A stretch of 11,018 nt of DNA from positions 1 to 11,018 of the forward strand of contig JAURWF010000036.1 in the NCBI GenBank assembly GCA_030655095.1. The letters run 5' to 3'. The position numbers were made by a program, and so were the translations under genes. Below, piece after piece: positions 1-6,466 of this stretch (position 1 is the stretch's first letter; every line of letters begins with the position of its first letter). The notes under the pieces are model-generated. The model made no database searches, was not told the DNA's origin, and was given only the letters and a program-made list of their open reading frames with translations. Source of the DNA: a bacterium. GTDB lineage: Bacteria > Patescibacteriota > Patescibacteriia > Patescibacteriales > GWC2-42-12.

Positions 1-52
1 AATATAAAAATTAAAAAAACTATTTTATCCTTCATAAAAAAGAGCGATGATA

Positions 53-75
53 ATTAAACTATATTTTTTATAAAA
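53..75. repeat. Repeat A, copy 1 (3' end of first ATPase)
   Basis: These 23 bp are identical to 1316-1338, and 17 bp or more of them (through ACTATATTTTTTATAAAA) are shared with 5459-5479. Here the repeat covers the stop codon of gene 68-1240, in a different reading frame from the copy at the end of gene 1317-2564, so the identity is conserved as DNA and not as protein. Bases 1-52 before it hold no gene or clear terminator. Confidence 0.65.
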
Positions 76-1240
76 AATTAAATTTTTCTGTCATTTTCTT
101 CCAACTAATAACATTGCCGTAACTTCTTTTTTGTATTTCCGAACCCCCATAAACCACATAAGAATTAGCTGATTCATTTCCTGATATTTTATTATAATAT
201 TTAAGTCCTTTAAAATAATCTTCTGTTATAGTTTGACTTGATTTTATTTCAATAGCAATTAGTTTATTAGAGATTTCCAGAAGAAGATCAATTTCATTTC
301 CTATTTTATCTCTCCAAAAATAAGCAATATTTTCAAGCCCATTATTATATCCATCTTTTATAAATTCTGATATAACAAAAGATTCAAAAATTCCACCTCT
401 TAAATAATGACTTTTTAATTGTTTCGAATCAATGATATTAAGAAGTGAACATAAAAGTCCTGTATCGTAAAAATAAATTTTGGGCATTTTTATTACTCTT
501 TTGTTATAATTTTTATAATGAGGCTTGAGTAGATATATTATAAAACTTGCTTCTAATATAGAAAGCCAATCAATCGCAGTATGATAAGTAACTCCGCAAT
601 CATTAGCAAGAGAGGATATATTCAAAAGTTGCCCTGTTCTGGAAGCGCATAAATTTAAAAAATTTTTAAATTTACTTAAATTGCCAATATTTCTTATTTG
701 ACGCACATCACGTTCTATGTAAGTTTGGATATAATTTGAATAATAAAAATTTATATCCATCTTTTTATCATAAAGCCTTGGATATAATCCTTTATGTAAA
801 ATATCATCTATTGATTTATTTATAAATGTTTTTTCTTTTGATATTTCTGACAATGAAAATGGAAGAAGTTTAAATATAGCTGTCCTGCCAGCAAGTGATT
901 GACTAATTTTTTCCATTAAAAGAAAATTTTGAGATCCAGAGAGTATATACATTCCATTTTCTTTTTTTTCATCAACAATTACTTGAATATATGAAAAAAG
1001 TTCAGGTGCTCTTTGCGCTTCATCAATAATTAATCCATTGTCATATTGAGATAAAAATCCCTTTGGATCATTTAAGGCAAATTCTCGAGTTTCTACATCT
1101 TCTAAATTAACATATGGTTTATTTGGAAATAAATTTTTTATCAATGTTGTTTTGCCTGATTGCCTTGGACCAATCAAAGAAATCACCGGATATTCTTTAT
1201 AAAACTTTAATATTTTATTTTTTATATCTCTTTTTATCAT
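68..1240 (-). CDS. AAA+ ATPase with C-terminal DUF4143 (nuclease-like) domain, copy 1
   Basis: This 390-residue protein belongs to the AAA_14/DUF4143 ATPase family, which is common in archaea and Patescibacteria and has no settled role. Visible in order: Walker A GPRQSGKTT (residues 24-32), Walker B LIIDEAQ (70-76), sensor LSGSQN (100-105) and the family motif SLAGR (115-119). After a winged-helix-like middle, the C-terminal region carries NEID (315-318) and IEIK (330-333). This E/D...ExK spacing is that of PD-(D/E)xK nuclease folds, though catalysis is not proven. I start it at ATG 1240, not at the in-frame ATG 1297, because the extra 19 codons would be the promoter and inverted repeat (1248-1306) read as protein. 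No Shine-Dalgarno is seen; the mRNA looks leaderless. It lies 76 bp downstream of its paralogue 1317-2564. Family assignment is confident; function is unknown. Confidence 0.9.
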   Translation of the reverse strand: MIKRDIKNKILKFYKEYPVISLIGPRQSGKTTLIKNLFPNKPYVNLEDVETREFALNDPKGFLSQYDNGLIIDEAQRAPELFSYIQVIVDEKKENGMYILSGSQNFLLMEKISQSLAGRTAIFKLLPFSLSEISKEKTFINKSIDDILHKGLYPRLYDKKMDINFYYSNYIQTYIERDVRQIRNIGNLSKFKNFLNLCASRTGQLLNISSLANDCGVTYHTAIDWLSILEASFIIYLLKPHYKNYNKRVIKMPKIYFYDTGLLCSLLNIIDSKQLKSHYLRGGIFESFVISEFIKDGYNNGLENIAYFWRDKIGNEIDLLLEISNKLIAIEIKSSQTITEDYFKGLKYYNKISGNESANSYVVYGGSEIQKRSYGNVISWKKMTEKFNFL

Positions 1241-1247
1241 AATTGTA

Positions 1248-1276
1248 AGTATATTTTTTTTGGACAAATTTGTCAA
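1248..1276 (-). promoter_or_regulatory. Consensus sigma-70-type promoter giving a leaderless mRNA
   Basis: On the minus strand a perfect -35 TTGACA (1271-1276) is followed by 17 bp and a -10 TATACT (1248-1253). Seven bases (TACAATT) separate the -10 from the ATG at 1240, so the expected transcription start falls on or next to the A of the ATG. There is no room for a leader or ribosome binding site. This site fixes the start of the downstream ATPase. The promoter lies inside a perfect inverted repeat (1251-1306), which suggests an operator. A mutated copy (TTGATA in place of TTGACA) remains at 5560-5610. Confidence 0.75.
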
Positions 1277-1306
1277 TAGATTATAAGATTTGTCCAAAAA
1301 AAATAT
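1251..1306. repeat. Perfect 19-bp inverted repeat over the ATPase promoter
   Basis: The arms are 1251-1269 (ATATTTTTTTTGGACAAAT) and 1288-1306, its exact reverse complement, around an 18-bp centre (1270-1287). The core half-site is GGACAAAT, flanked by T8/A8. In either orientation the T tract precedes the stem and the A tract follows it, so it is not an intrinsic terminator. It spans both the -35 and part of the -10 of the promoter of gene 68-1240, which fits an operator for a dimeric regulator, possibly the ATPase itself. The operator role is an inference. Confidence 0.7.
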
Positions 1307-1316
1307 ATAAAAAATA
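1264..1316. repeat. Repeat B, copy 1: ATPase promoter-region repeat
   Basis: These 53 bp match 5560-5610 with a single substitution (G/A at 1272) and a two-base difference in the A tract. The stretch contains the -35 hexamer and one arm of the inverted repeat of the ATPase promoter. Identity this high between two intergenic sites 4.3 kb apart points to recent duplication or conversion. Confidence 0.85.
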
Positions 1317-1338
1317 TTAAACTATATTTTTTATAAAA
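1316..1338. repeat. Repeat A, copy 2 (3' end of second ATPase)
   Basis: This is the same 23 bp as 53-75. Here it encodes the last residues FIKNIV and the TAA stop of gene 1317-2564. Similarity to the third copy at 5459-5479 continues for a further 50 bp or so into the coding region. Confidence 0.75.
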
Positions 1339-2564
1339 CGATAATCAATATATTTAATCAGTTTGCTATTATCATCATTCAATGACAAATTAACAACATT
1401 TGCAAAACATTCTTTTTTTGACTTAATTATAAAATTTTTAACGACTCTTTCATCAATTTTTTTTCGTAATTGTTTAAATTTAACTTCTATTGGATAAACA
1501 CAGCCTTTTTTTTCTATGATAAAATCTATCTCACTGCCGCTAGCTGTTCTATAAAAAAATATTTTATTAGAAATATTTTTTTTCAATTCCATATAAACAA
1601 AATTTTCAAATAAAGCGCCTGCGTCACTGCGATTATCCAAAGTAATAAAATTTCCTAAAATAGCATTTCTAACACCACTATCAAATAAATATATTTTTTG
1701 CATCTTAGTAATTTGCGATCTAATATTGCTCAAGAACGGCGAAGATCTATATAAAACAAAAGTATATTCTAAAAGTTCTAAATATTTTTCTAATATTCGA
1801 CGATCGATATTTAACGTGTTTGACAACTCATTTATATTTAAAAGTCCGCCAATCTGAGAAGAAATTATCTTTATAAAATTATTAAAATACGCAATATTTT
1901 CTATTTTGCCTATTGATCTAATGTCTTTATTAATATACGCTCCAATATATTCTTCTAATAATTTTATCTTTTTTTCTTTATCGTTTTGCAAAACAACGGC
2001 CGGCATTCCACCATAAAGCAAATATTCTTCAAGCATATCATCAAATTCTTTCTTAATATTTTCTGGCAAATCTTTTTTAGAAAGATAATCAATATAATTA
2101 AAATTTTTAAATTGCAAAAATTCTTCAAAATCAAGTGGATTTATTTCAAATATTACTTTTCTTCCTGCTAACGAATCTTGAAAATTCGCTTTTAATTCCA
2201 AAGAGGAAGAGCCTGTAATAATTAATTTAATCTTGTCTGCATATTTATCATAAAGTAATTTTAAAAAGTTAGATGGATTATCAAGATATTGAATTTCATC
2301 TATTAAAAAATAATTTTTTTTATTTTTATCTAAAACATACTGAAAAACATTTTCAGGATTTTCATTTAAAGTATTGAGGATATTAATATCCTCTAAAGAT
2401 AAATAAAAAATATTTTTCTCACCAACATTTTTTTCTTTTATTTTCTCCTCTATTAATTGGAGCAAAGAAGTTTTACCTACTTGACGAACGCCAGTAAGAA
2501 TAATGATTTCTTTTTCATCTATCCATTTTTCTATAATTTTAGCAATTTTTCTTGACTTTATCAT
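1317..2564 (-). CDS. AAA+ ATPase with C-terminal DUF4143 (nuclease-like) domain, copy 2
   Basis: This 415-residue paralogue has the same architecture as gene 68-1240 but only moderate sequence similarity. Motifs: Walker A GVRQVGKTS (25-33), Walker B FLIDEIQYL (86-94), sensor TGSSS (117-121), SLAGR (131-135), then the C-terminal pair SEID (344-347) and IEVK (359-362), as in a PD-(D/E)xK-like fold. The length is normal for the family. The ATG at 2564 has no Shine-Dalgarno, and a weak -10-like TATGTA lies 6 nt upstream, so it may also be leaderless. The last 21 codons are repeated in a decayed form at 5457-5530, and the last 20 or so bases also occur at the 3' end of gene 68-1240. The family call is confident; the biological role is not known. 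Confidence 0.9.
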   Translation of the reverse strand: MIKSRKIAKIIEKWIDEKEIIILTGVRQVGKTSLLQLIEEKIKEKNVGEKNIFYLSLEDINILNTLNENPENVFQYVLDKNKKNYFLIDEIQYLDNPSNFLKLLYDKYADKIKLIITGSSSLELKANFQDSLAGRKVIFEINPLDFEEFLQFKNFNYIDYLSKKDLPENIKKEFDDMLEEYLLYGGMPAVVLQNDKEKKIKLLEEYIGAYINKDIRSIGKIENIAYFNNFIKIISSQIGGLLNINELSNTLNIDRRILEKYLELLEYTFVLYRSSPFLSNIRSQITKMQKIYLFDSGVRNAILGNFITLDNRSDAGALFENFVYMELKKNISNKIFFYRTASGSEIDFIIEKKGCVYPIEVKFKQLRKKIDERVVKNFIIKSKKECFANVVNLSLNDDNSKLIKYIDYRFIKNIV

Positions 2565-2570
2565 ATTTTT

Positions 2571-2599
2571 TACATACTTTGTTAATAATTACATATAAA
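2571..2599 (-). promoter_or_regulatory. Weak candidate promoter for the second ATPase
   Basis: On the minus strand TTTATA (2594-2599) and TATGTA (2571-2576) are 17 bp apart, and TATGTA ends 6 nt before the ATG at 2564. The geometry copies that of the strong leaderless promoter of gene 68-1240, but the hexamers match consensus poorly in very AT-rich DNA. The 87-bp gap 2565-2651 holds nothing else I recognise, and read-through from 2652-4688 is equally possible. Confidence 0.25.
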
Positions 2600-2651
2600 T
2601 ATTAACATAATTTATAAAAATAGCAAAAATAATTGAAATTTCTAATACTAA

Positions 2652-4688
2652 TTACAAAGAAACATTTAATCGAACAACTCCATTATCCGCATCAACTTCA
2701 ACTATGTCGCCATCTTTTAAAATTTGTGTGGCTATCTTAGTTCCTATAATACAAGGTTTTTTCATTTCTCTGGCAATAATTGCCGCATGACAAGTAATCC
2801 CACCCTCGTCTGTAATAAATGCAATCGCCTTTTTCATTGCAGGAAGATATTTTGGCATAGTCATAGCAGCAACAAGTATATCTCCTTTTTTGACTTTATT
2901 AATATCAAAAACTTTTGATACTTTTTTCACCACGCCTTTTGCTATTCCCTTGTAAGCTATCTGTCCTTTAATTTCATTTCCTTTATATTGAGCCTCCCCA
3001 GAAACCACAGACTTTTTATCTTCTAATTTTATTCCCAGTTTATCAAGATTCTCCTGTAAATTTCCTGTGTATATTTTTTCTTTATAATAAATAAATCCTT
3101 TTTTTCTTTCATTTATTTTCTTAATAAAATTAGGACTTTCAACTTCTCCAGACCATATTTCCTCTGGCAAAATAAATCTTGTCTTTCCTTTTAATTTAGG
3201 AAAAAAGATTTTTAAAGCCTCTTCAAAAATAATTTCTGGAGTTTCATTGTATTCTTGTGTTTTTTTTCTAGCGTCTAAGGCAATTTTTTTTAATTCTTCA
3301 TCTACAGGAAGACTTGGAATCATAAATACAATGGCTGTATAAGCCCATATGGGAGCATAAAGTTCTTGCACTTTTCTTAAATCTTTTAAATCTTTTATTT
3401 TCTTTTTGCCAATATAATATTGTTTTAATTGACTAAATAAATCTAAAAAATTTTTAATTTGCCCTATCATATACTCTTTTTCTTGACATTTTTTTAGTAT
3501 ACTTTCAAAAACTTTTTTTAATTCATCTGGTTCATAATAAATACTAACCAAATCTCCTCCATTATAAATCCCACAAGCTTCTTTCATTCCAACTCCAACT
3601 ATTTTTTTCATACCTTCTGTCATAGAACTATGCCAACTAGCTAATCTAAAAAAAGAATATTCTCTAGAATGTTCTTTCGTAAAAATTTTAACAGTGCCTA
3701 ATTGATTTAGACTATTTTCATCTCTCTTGATTAATGTAGTTATCGGCCTACTTTGAACAATATAAAATTTCCCTTTTTCAAAAGCCCATTCAATATCGCA
3801 TGGGAATCCGTAATGATTTTCAATTTTTATTATAAGATCGGCAAGTTCTAAAATTTGTTTTTCATTTAATACTTGAGACGAAGCCTGTGGTTCTGAAATA
3901 TTTTTCCACTCATTTCCACCACTATTAATTCTATATAAAGCTCTATTTTGAGTTGATATATTAATATCCAAAATATTACGTGGCTCTTTTTTTACAACAT
4001 AACTATCTGGCGTAATTTGCCCTGAAACAATTGCTTCCCCTAAACCAAACCCTGCTTCAATAATGAGTTGATTTCTATCCTCAGTAACTGGATGAACAGA
4101 AAAAGCAACGCCAGATATTTCAGAATTTACCATTTTCTGAACTACTACTGCTACTGATATTTTAGTTGAACACAATCCTTTTTCAAATCTGTAAAATATT
4201 GCTCTTGGCGTAAAAAGAGATGCCCAACACTTCTTTACGTTTTTCAATAATTCAATCTCTGTTGTATTAAGATAACTATCAAGTTGTCCAGCCCATGCCG
4301 CACTTGTAGAATCTTCAGCAGTAGCAGATGATCTTACTGCTACATATTTTGTATTTAATGTTTTAAAAAATTCTTGTATTTCATTTGCAATAACTTTTGG
4401 CATCTCTGCGTTTAATATTAATGCATTAATTTTTTTTGAAGCATCTTCTGTTGTATGAATTTCCTTATAATTTACTTGATGTAGAATAGAGTCTATTTCA
4501 ACATTTAAATCAGTTTGCTCTAAAAAATTTTCAAAAGCAGATGAAAGAATCACAAAACCTTCTGGTATAGAAATACCAGATTGCATCATCTCGCCAAGCG
4601 ACGCACCCTTGCCACCGGCAATAGCAACGTCTTTTGAAGATAGATTTTTAAAAGAGAGTGCTATGTTTTTTTTATTTTTTTCCTGCAT
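2652..4688 (-). CDS. PEP-synthase/rifampicin-phosphotransferase-like dikinase without PEP-binding barrel
   Basis: This 678-residue protein is a PPDK_N/PEP-utilizer family enzyme. The ATP-grasp half shows GGKGASLGEM (25-34), VRSSATAED (118-126), GLGE (215-218), DIEWA (298-302) and QSRPIT (312-317). Residues about 325-585 are a variable region with no family motif that I recognise. The swivelling phospho-histidine domain closes the protein, with GGITCHAAIIAR at 629-640 and catalytic His634. E. coli PpsA is about 790 residues and ends in a PEP/pyruvate TIM barrel, which is absent here. The order ATP-grasp, substrate domain, His domain is that of rifampicin phosphotransferase, so the phosphate acceptor need not be pyruvate; it is unknown. 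The start lies 28 bp inside the upstream phosphatase gene, which suggests translational coupling. It could be mis-annotated as ppsA; I give no symbol for that reason. Confidence 0.85.
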   Translation of the reverse strand: MQEKNKKNIALSFKNLSSKDVAIAGGKGASLGEMMQSGISIPEGFVILSSAFENFLEQTDLNVEIDSILHQVNYKEIHTTEDASKKINALILNAEMPKVIANEIQEFFKTLNTKYVAVRSSATAEDSTSAAWAGQLDSYLNTTEIELLKNVKKCWASLFTPRAIFYRFEKGLCSTKISVAVVVQKMVNSEISGVAFSVHPVTEDRNQLIIEAGFGLGEAIVSGQITPDSYVVKKEPRNILDINISTQNRALYRINSGGNEWKNISEPQASSQVLNEKQILELADLIIKIENHYGFPCDIEWAFEKGKFYIVQSRPITTLIKRDENSLNQLGTVKIFTKEHSREYSFFRLASWHSSMTEGMKKIVGVGMKEACGIYNGGDLVSIYYEPDELKKVFESILKKCQEKEYMIGQIKNFLDLFSQLKQYYIGKKKIKDLKDLRKVQELYAPIWAYTAIVFMIPSLPVDEELKKIALDARKKTQEYNETPEIIFEEALKIFFPKLKGKTRFILPEEIWSGEVESPNFIKKINERKKGFIYYKEKIYTGNLQENLDKLGIKLEDKKSVVSGEAQYKGNEIKGQIAYKGIAKGVVKKVSKVFDINKVKKGDILVAAMTMPKYLPAMKKAIAFITDEGGITCHAAIIAREMKKPCIIGTKIATQILKDGDIVEVDADNGVVRLNVSL

Positions 4689-5434
4689 ACATATGATTCT
4701 GCTAATTCCTTAAGTTTTTCCATATCTATATCGTATTCTTGACCCCTAAAATTTACAGTTAATTTTTTATCGCCCTGCTCTTCGGTTTTAACTATAAATT
4801 CCATTCCTTCTGTAAATTTAAGAGCACCGCCAATTTCATCTACATCATCAAAACCAACAACTTCTTTATTGTCAGTTTTTCTTTTCAAAACATACATCAA
4901 TAATGACTCTGGAAACCCTTGATGTGTACCATTCACAAGGTCAATATCTGAACCAGAATAAAGTTTATCTGCCATTTTAAAATATTTCATTAAAACATAT
5001 GCAAACGATTCTGCAATTTCATGAGGCGAATCAGTTCCAGAATCAGGTTTTTTTATACCAAAATCCAAAAACCATTTTATGGCCTTGCCATGACCTTCTT
5101 TTTCTTTCTCCCTAAATTCTTTTAAAAACTCTTGCGAAACTGGTGGAATACTAAGTTCAGTTCGTATCCGTGTTTTTAATTTTTTATCATTAGGTGAATT
5201 CTTAATAATTTGTTCTACCGTTTCTACCACTCTTTCTATTGAGCTAGAATACCCTTTGATTGCATCTTTACTTTCTAAACTTTTACCAAATTCTGCTGCT
5301 TGTTTTTTTCCCTCCTCTGTTAATTTACCACTCGCATCTTTTTCTCCGTGACGTACAAAAATCGCATGTATTTCTACATTTTGACCAAATTTCTCTTTTT
5401 CTAGCGTAAAAATTTTTTCTGATTTTGTTTCCAT
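4661..5434 (-). CDS. Histidine phosphatase superfamily protein (phosphoglycerate mutase-like)
   Basis: This 257-residue protein has the branch-1 histidine phosphatase core. RHGE at residues 28-31 gives the phospho-accepting His29, with Arg68 in SSSIER, a likely acid Glu93, and GTHQG (169-173) supplying the second His171. The first 20 or so residues are a short charged extension before the core. No signal peptide is seen, so it is probably cytoplasmic. Its 3' end overlaps the start of the dikinase-like gene by 28 bp in another frame, implying one mRNA and coupled function. It may act on the product of that enzyme or on its phospho-histidine, but the substrate cannot be read from sequence. No clear Shine-Dalgarno precedes ATG 5434, and the 23 bp upstream abut the ATPase remnant, so its original promoter may have been displaced. 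Confidence 0.85.
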   Translation of the reverse strand: METKSEKIFTLEKEKFGQNVEIHAIFVRHGEKDASGKLTEEGKKQAAEFGKSLESKDAIKGYSSSIERVVETVEQIIKNSPNDKKLKTRIRTELSIPPVSQEFLKEFREKEKEGHGKAIKWFLDFGIKKPDSGTDSPHEIAESFAYVLMKYFKMADKLYSGSDIDLVNGTHQGFPESLLMYVLKRKTDNKEVVGFDDVDEIGGALKFTEGMEFIVKTEEQGDKKLTVNFRGQEYDIDMEKLKELAESYVCRKKIKKT

Positions 5435-5456
5435 AAATTTTTTAAAATTAAATTAA

Positions 5457-5533
5457 TCAAACTATATTTTTTATAAAACAATAATTAATATATTTAATTG
5501 ATTTACTGTTATCATCATTTAATCTTAAAATCT
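5457..5533 (-). pseudogene. 3' remnant of a third DUF4143 ATPase gene
   Basis: Read on the minus strand, this stretch encodes LNDDNSKSIKYINYCFIKN-IV and then TGA. It aligns with the C-terminus of the ATPase 1317-2564 (residues 395-415) with three changes in 21 residues. Four weaker codons upstream still align before a TAG interrupts the frame at about 5533. Nothing of the ATPase body remains. About 26 bp further on begins a near-perfect copy of the ATPase promoter repeat (5560-5610). The stretch is therefore what is left of a cassette that lost its central part by deletion. It lies between the genes 4661-5434 and 5626-5973. Confidence 0.8.
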
Positions 5534-5559
5534 AATCCAAGGCTTAATTATTTTTTTAT

Positions 5560-5610
5560 ACAAATTTATCAATAGATTATAAGATTTGTCCAAAAAATAT
5601 ATAAAAAATA
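5560..5610. repeat. Repeat B, copy 2: orphan ATPase promoter region
   Basis: These 51 bp match 1264-1316 apart from one substitution and a two-base shorter A tract. The substitution changes the -35 from TTGACA to TTGATA. The bases after it no longer keep the TATACT box or the second arm of the inverted repeat. It lies 15 bp from the stop of gene 5626-5973 and no longer precedes an ATPase. It could still give weak transcription toward 4661-5434. Confidence 0.85.
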
Positions 5611-5625
5611 ATTAAAATAGAAAGA

Positions 5626-5973
5626 TTATTCTTCGGATAATTTTTCTTTATCTTTTTCTCTTTCTATTCTAGCTTGTAATTCAAAAAAAATGGCCTTAGA
5701 AAAGGCTGGATTTTTTTCCCATTTTTGTTTATGCTCTTCTTTCAATGAATTAATCAGCCGATCATTTGTATATTCACTTGCTTGTTTAAACTTTTCTAAA
5801 TATAAGTTAAACGGAACAAAAAGATTTGATAGCTTTTCAGAATTCCCGGATTTTTCAAGTTGCAAAAAATATTCAATATGTTCAGCTTTTAATTTATCAT
5901 TTTTATCCTGTCTTTTTTCAACGTCTTTATTCTCTCTATAATTTTTAAACACTGGACGAAGTATTTCTCCCAT
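5626..5973 (-). CDS. Hypothetical charged helical protein, 115 residues
   Basis: I do not recognise this protein. It is rich in Lys and Glu, has no signal peptide or membrane segment, and should be almost entirely helical, ending in a strongly charged helix (EREKDKEKLSEE). An aromatic-containing middle (about residues 55-95, FVPFNLYLEKFKQASEY onward) may form a small helical bundle. Codon bias and AT content match the neighbours. The ATG at 5973 has no Shine-Dalgarno, and a promoter about 65 bp upstream is plausible (6038-6065). Downstream it abuts the ATPase remnant, so it may once have been directly followed by an ATPase gene. It is a real gene by length, composition and clean start, but not proven. 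Confidence 0.6.
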   Translation of the reverse strand: MGEILRPVFKNYRENKDVEKRQDKNDKLKAEHIEYFLQLEKSGNSEKLSNLFVPFNLYLEKFKQASEYTNDRLINSLKEEHKQKWEKNPAFSKAIFFELQARIEREKDKEKLSEE

Positions 5974-6037
5974 AGTTTTATAAATTTAAAAAAATAATTA
6001 AGCTTTAAAATAAAATTTAAGACCTAAAAAATATTTT

Positions 6038-6065
6038 TCTATAATAATTAAATAATCTTATTCAA
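6038..6065 (-). promoter_or_regulatory. Candidate promoter for the 115-residue gene
   Basis: On the minus strand TTGAAT (6060-6065) and TATAGA (6038-6043) are separated by 16 bp. Transcription would start about 58 nt before ATG 5973, leaving an AT-rich leader without a Shine-Dalgarno. The surrounding DNA is very AT-rich, so chance matches are likely. Confidence 0.4.
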
Positions 6066-6084
6066 AATAAAAAATTAGAATTAG

Positions 6085-6112
6085 GTACTGAGAGATTGGG
6101 TACTCTCAGTAC
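6085..6112 (-). terminator. Perfect 10-bp hairpin just after the 91-residue gene
   Basis: The arms GTACTGAGAG (6085-6094) and CTCTCAGTAC (6103-6112) pair perfectly around an 8-nt loop. It begins 2 bp past the stop of gene 6115-6390. On the minus strand the stem is followed by CTAATTCTAATTTTTT, so the T-rich tract starts about ten bases late for a classical intrinsic terminator. It may terminate weakly or stabilise the 3' end. Confidence 0.55.
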
Positions 6113-6114
6113 TT

Positions 6115-6390
6115 TTATGTAACTAACAATTCCTCAAGACTTTTCACTTCCTTACCATTTTCTTCTTTTGAATACCTATCAAAAAAACTACTTAATGTCT
6201 CCCCCTTTTTCAGTAAACCTATCCGTGTCTTTGTACAAAGAATTTGATCTTTCGGAACTTTATGAACGTAGAAACGTCCATCTGAAGAATGAAGCGTGGG
6301 GTTATATGTTATTAAAATCTTTCTTCCTTTTATAAATTTTACAACATATGTTTTCCAGCCTACACGACTAGCTTCTTTTAAAGTCATCAT
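6115..6390 (-). CDS. Hypothetical protein, 91 residues, strong Shine-Dalgarno
   Basis: I do not recognise this family. The N-terminal 55 residues look like a small beta-rich domain (alternating TYVVKFIKGRKILITYNP, then GRFYVHKVPKDQILC). The remainder is a charged helix with SSFFDRYSKEE. A single Cys in ILCTK is not part of a metal motif. Translation signals are excellent: AGGAGG lies 5 nt before ATG 6390 and 8 nt before a second ATG at 6387, so either Met may start it. It is bounded by a perfect hairpin downstream and by an imperfect inverted repeat on both sides (6070-6086 and 6430-6446). Its expression signals differ from the SD-less genes next to it. Confidence 0.7.
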   Translation of the reverse strand: MMTLKEASRVGWKTYVVKFIKGRKILITYNPTLHSSDGRFYVHKVPKDQILCTKTRIGLLKKGETLSSFFDRYSKEENGKEVKSLEELLVT

Positions 6391-6395
6391 TAATC

Positions 6396-6401
6396 CCTCC
6401 T
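6396..6401 (-). promoter_or_regulatory. Consensus ribosome binding site AGGAGG
   Basis: A perfect AGGAGG on the minus strand lies 5 nt before ATG 6390 and 8 nt before ATG 6387. The spacing favours the second Met slightly. The genes 68-1240, 1317-2564, 4661-5434 and 6467-7918 show no comparable site. Confidence 0.8.
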
Positions 6402-6466
6402 CGCATTTCTGCTTTTTTTTACTTCAAAAACCCAATTCTAATTTTTCATTTTATTTTTAATGTTCA

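Larger units (their letters stand above)
6070..6446. repeat. Imperfect inverted repeat flanking the 91-residue gene
   Basis: The sequence 6070-6086 (AAAAATTAGAATTAGGT) matches the reverse complement of 6430-6446 at 16 of 17 positions. The pair encloses gene 6115-6390, its ribosome site and its hairpin. I see no target-site duplication and no transposase, so this may be a relic of a small insertion or simple coincidence in AT-rich DNA. Confidence 0.45.

Noticed and set aside
1241..1297. N-terminal extension of the first ATPase from ATG 1297
   Set aside because: It overlaps the -10, -35 and inverted repeat of the gene's own promoter and is duplicated as non-coding DNA at 5560-5610.
5457..5459. 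TGA at the stop position of the ATPase remnant as a hint of UGA recoding
   Set aside because: It lies in a decayed fragment. The intact genes end in TAA or TAG, have no in-frame TGA, and use TGG for Trp, so the standard bacterial code fits.
5626..6390. The two small unknown genes as a toxin-antitoxin pair
   Set aside because: They are 141 bp apart with a hairpin between, have different initiation signals and show no toxin or DNA-binding motif.
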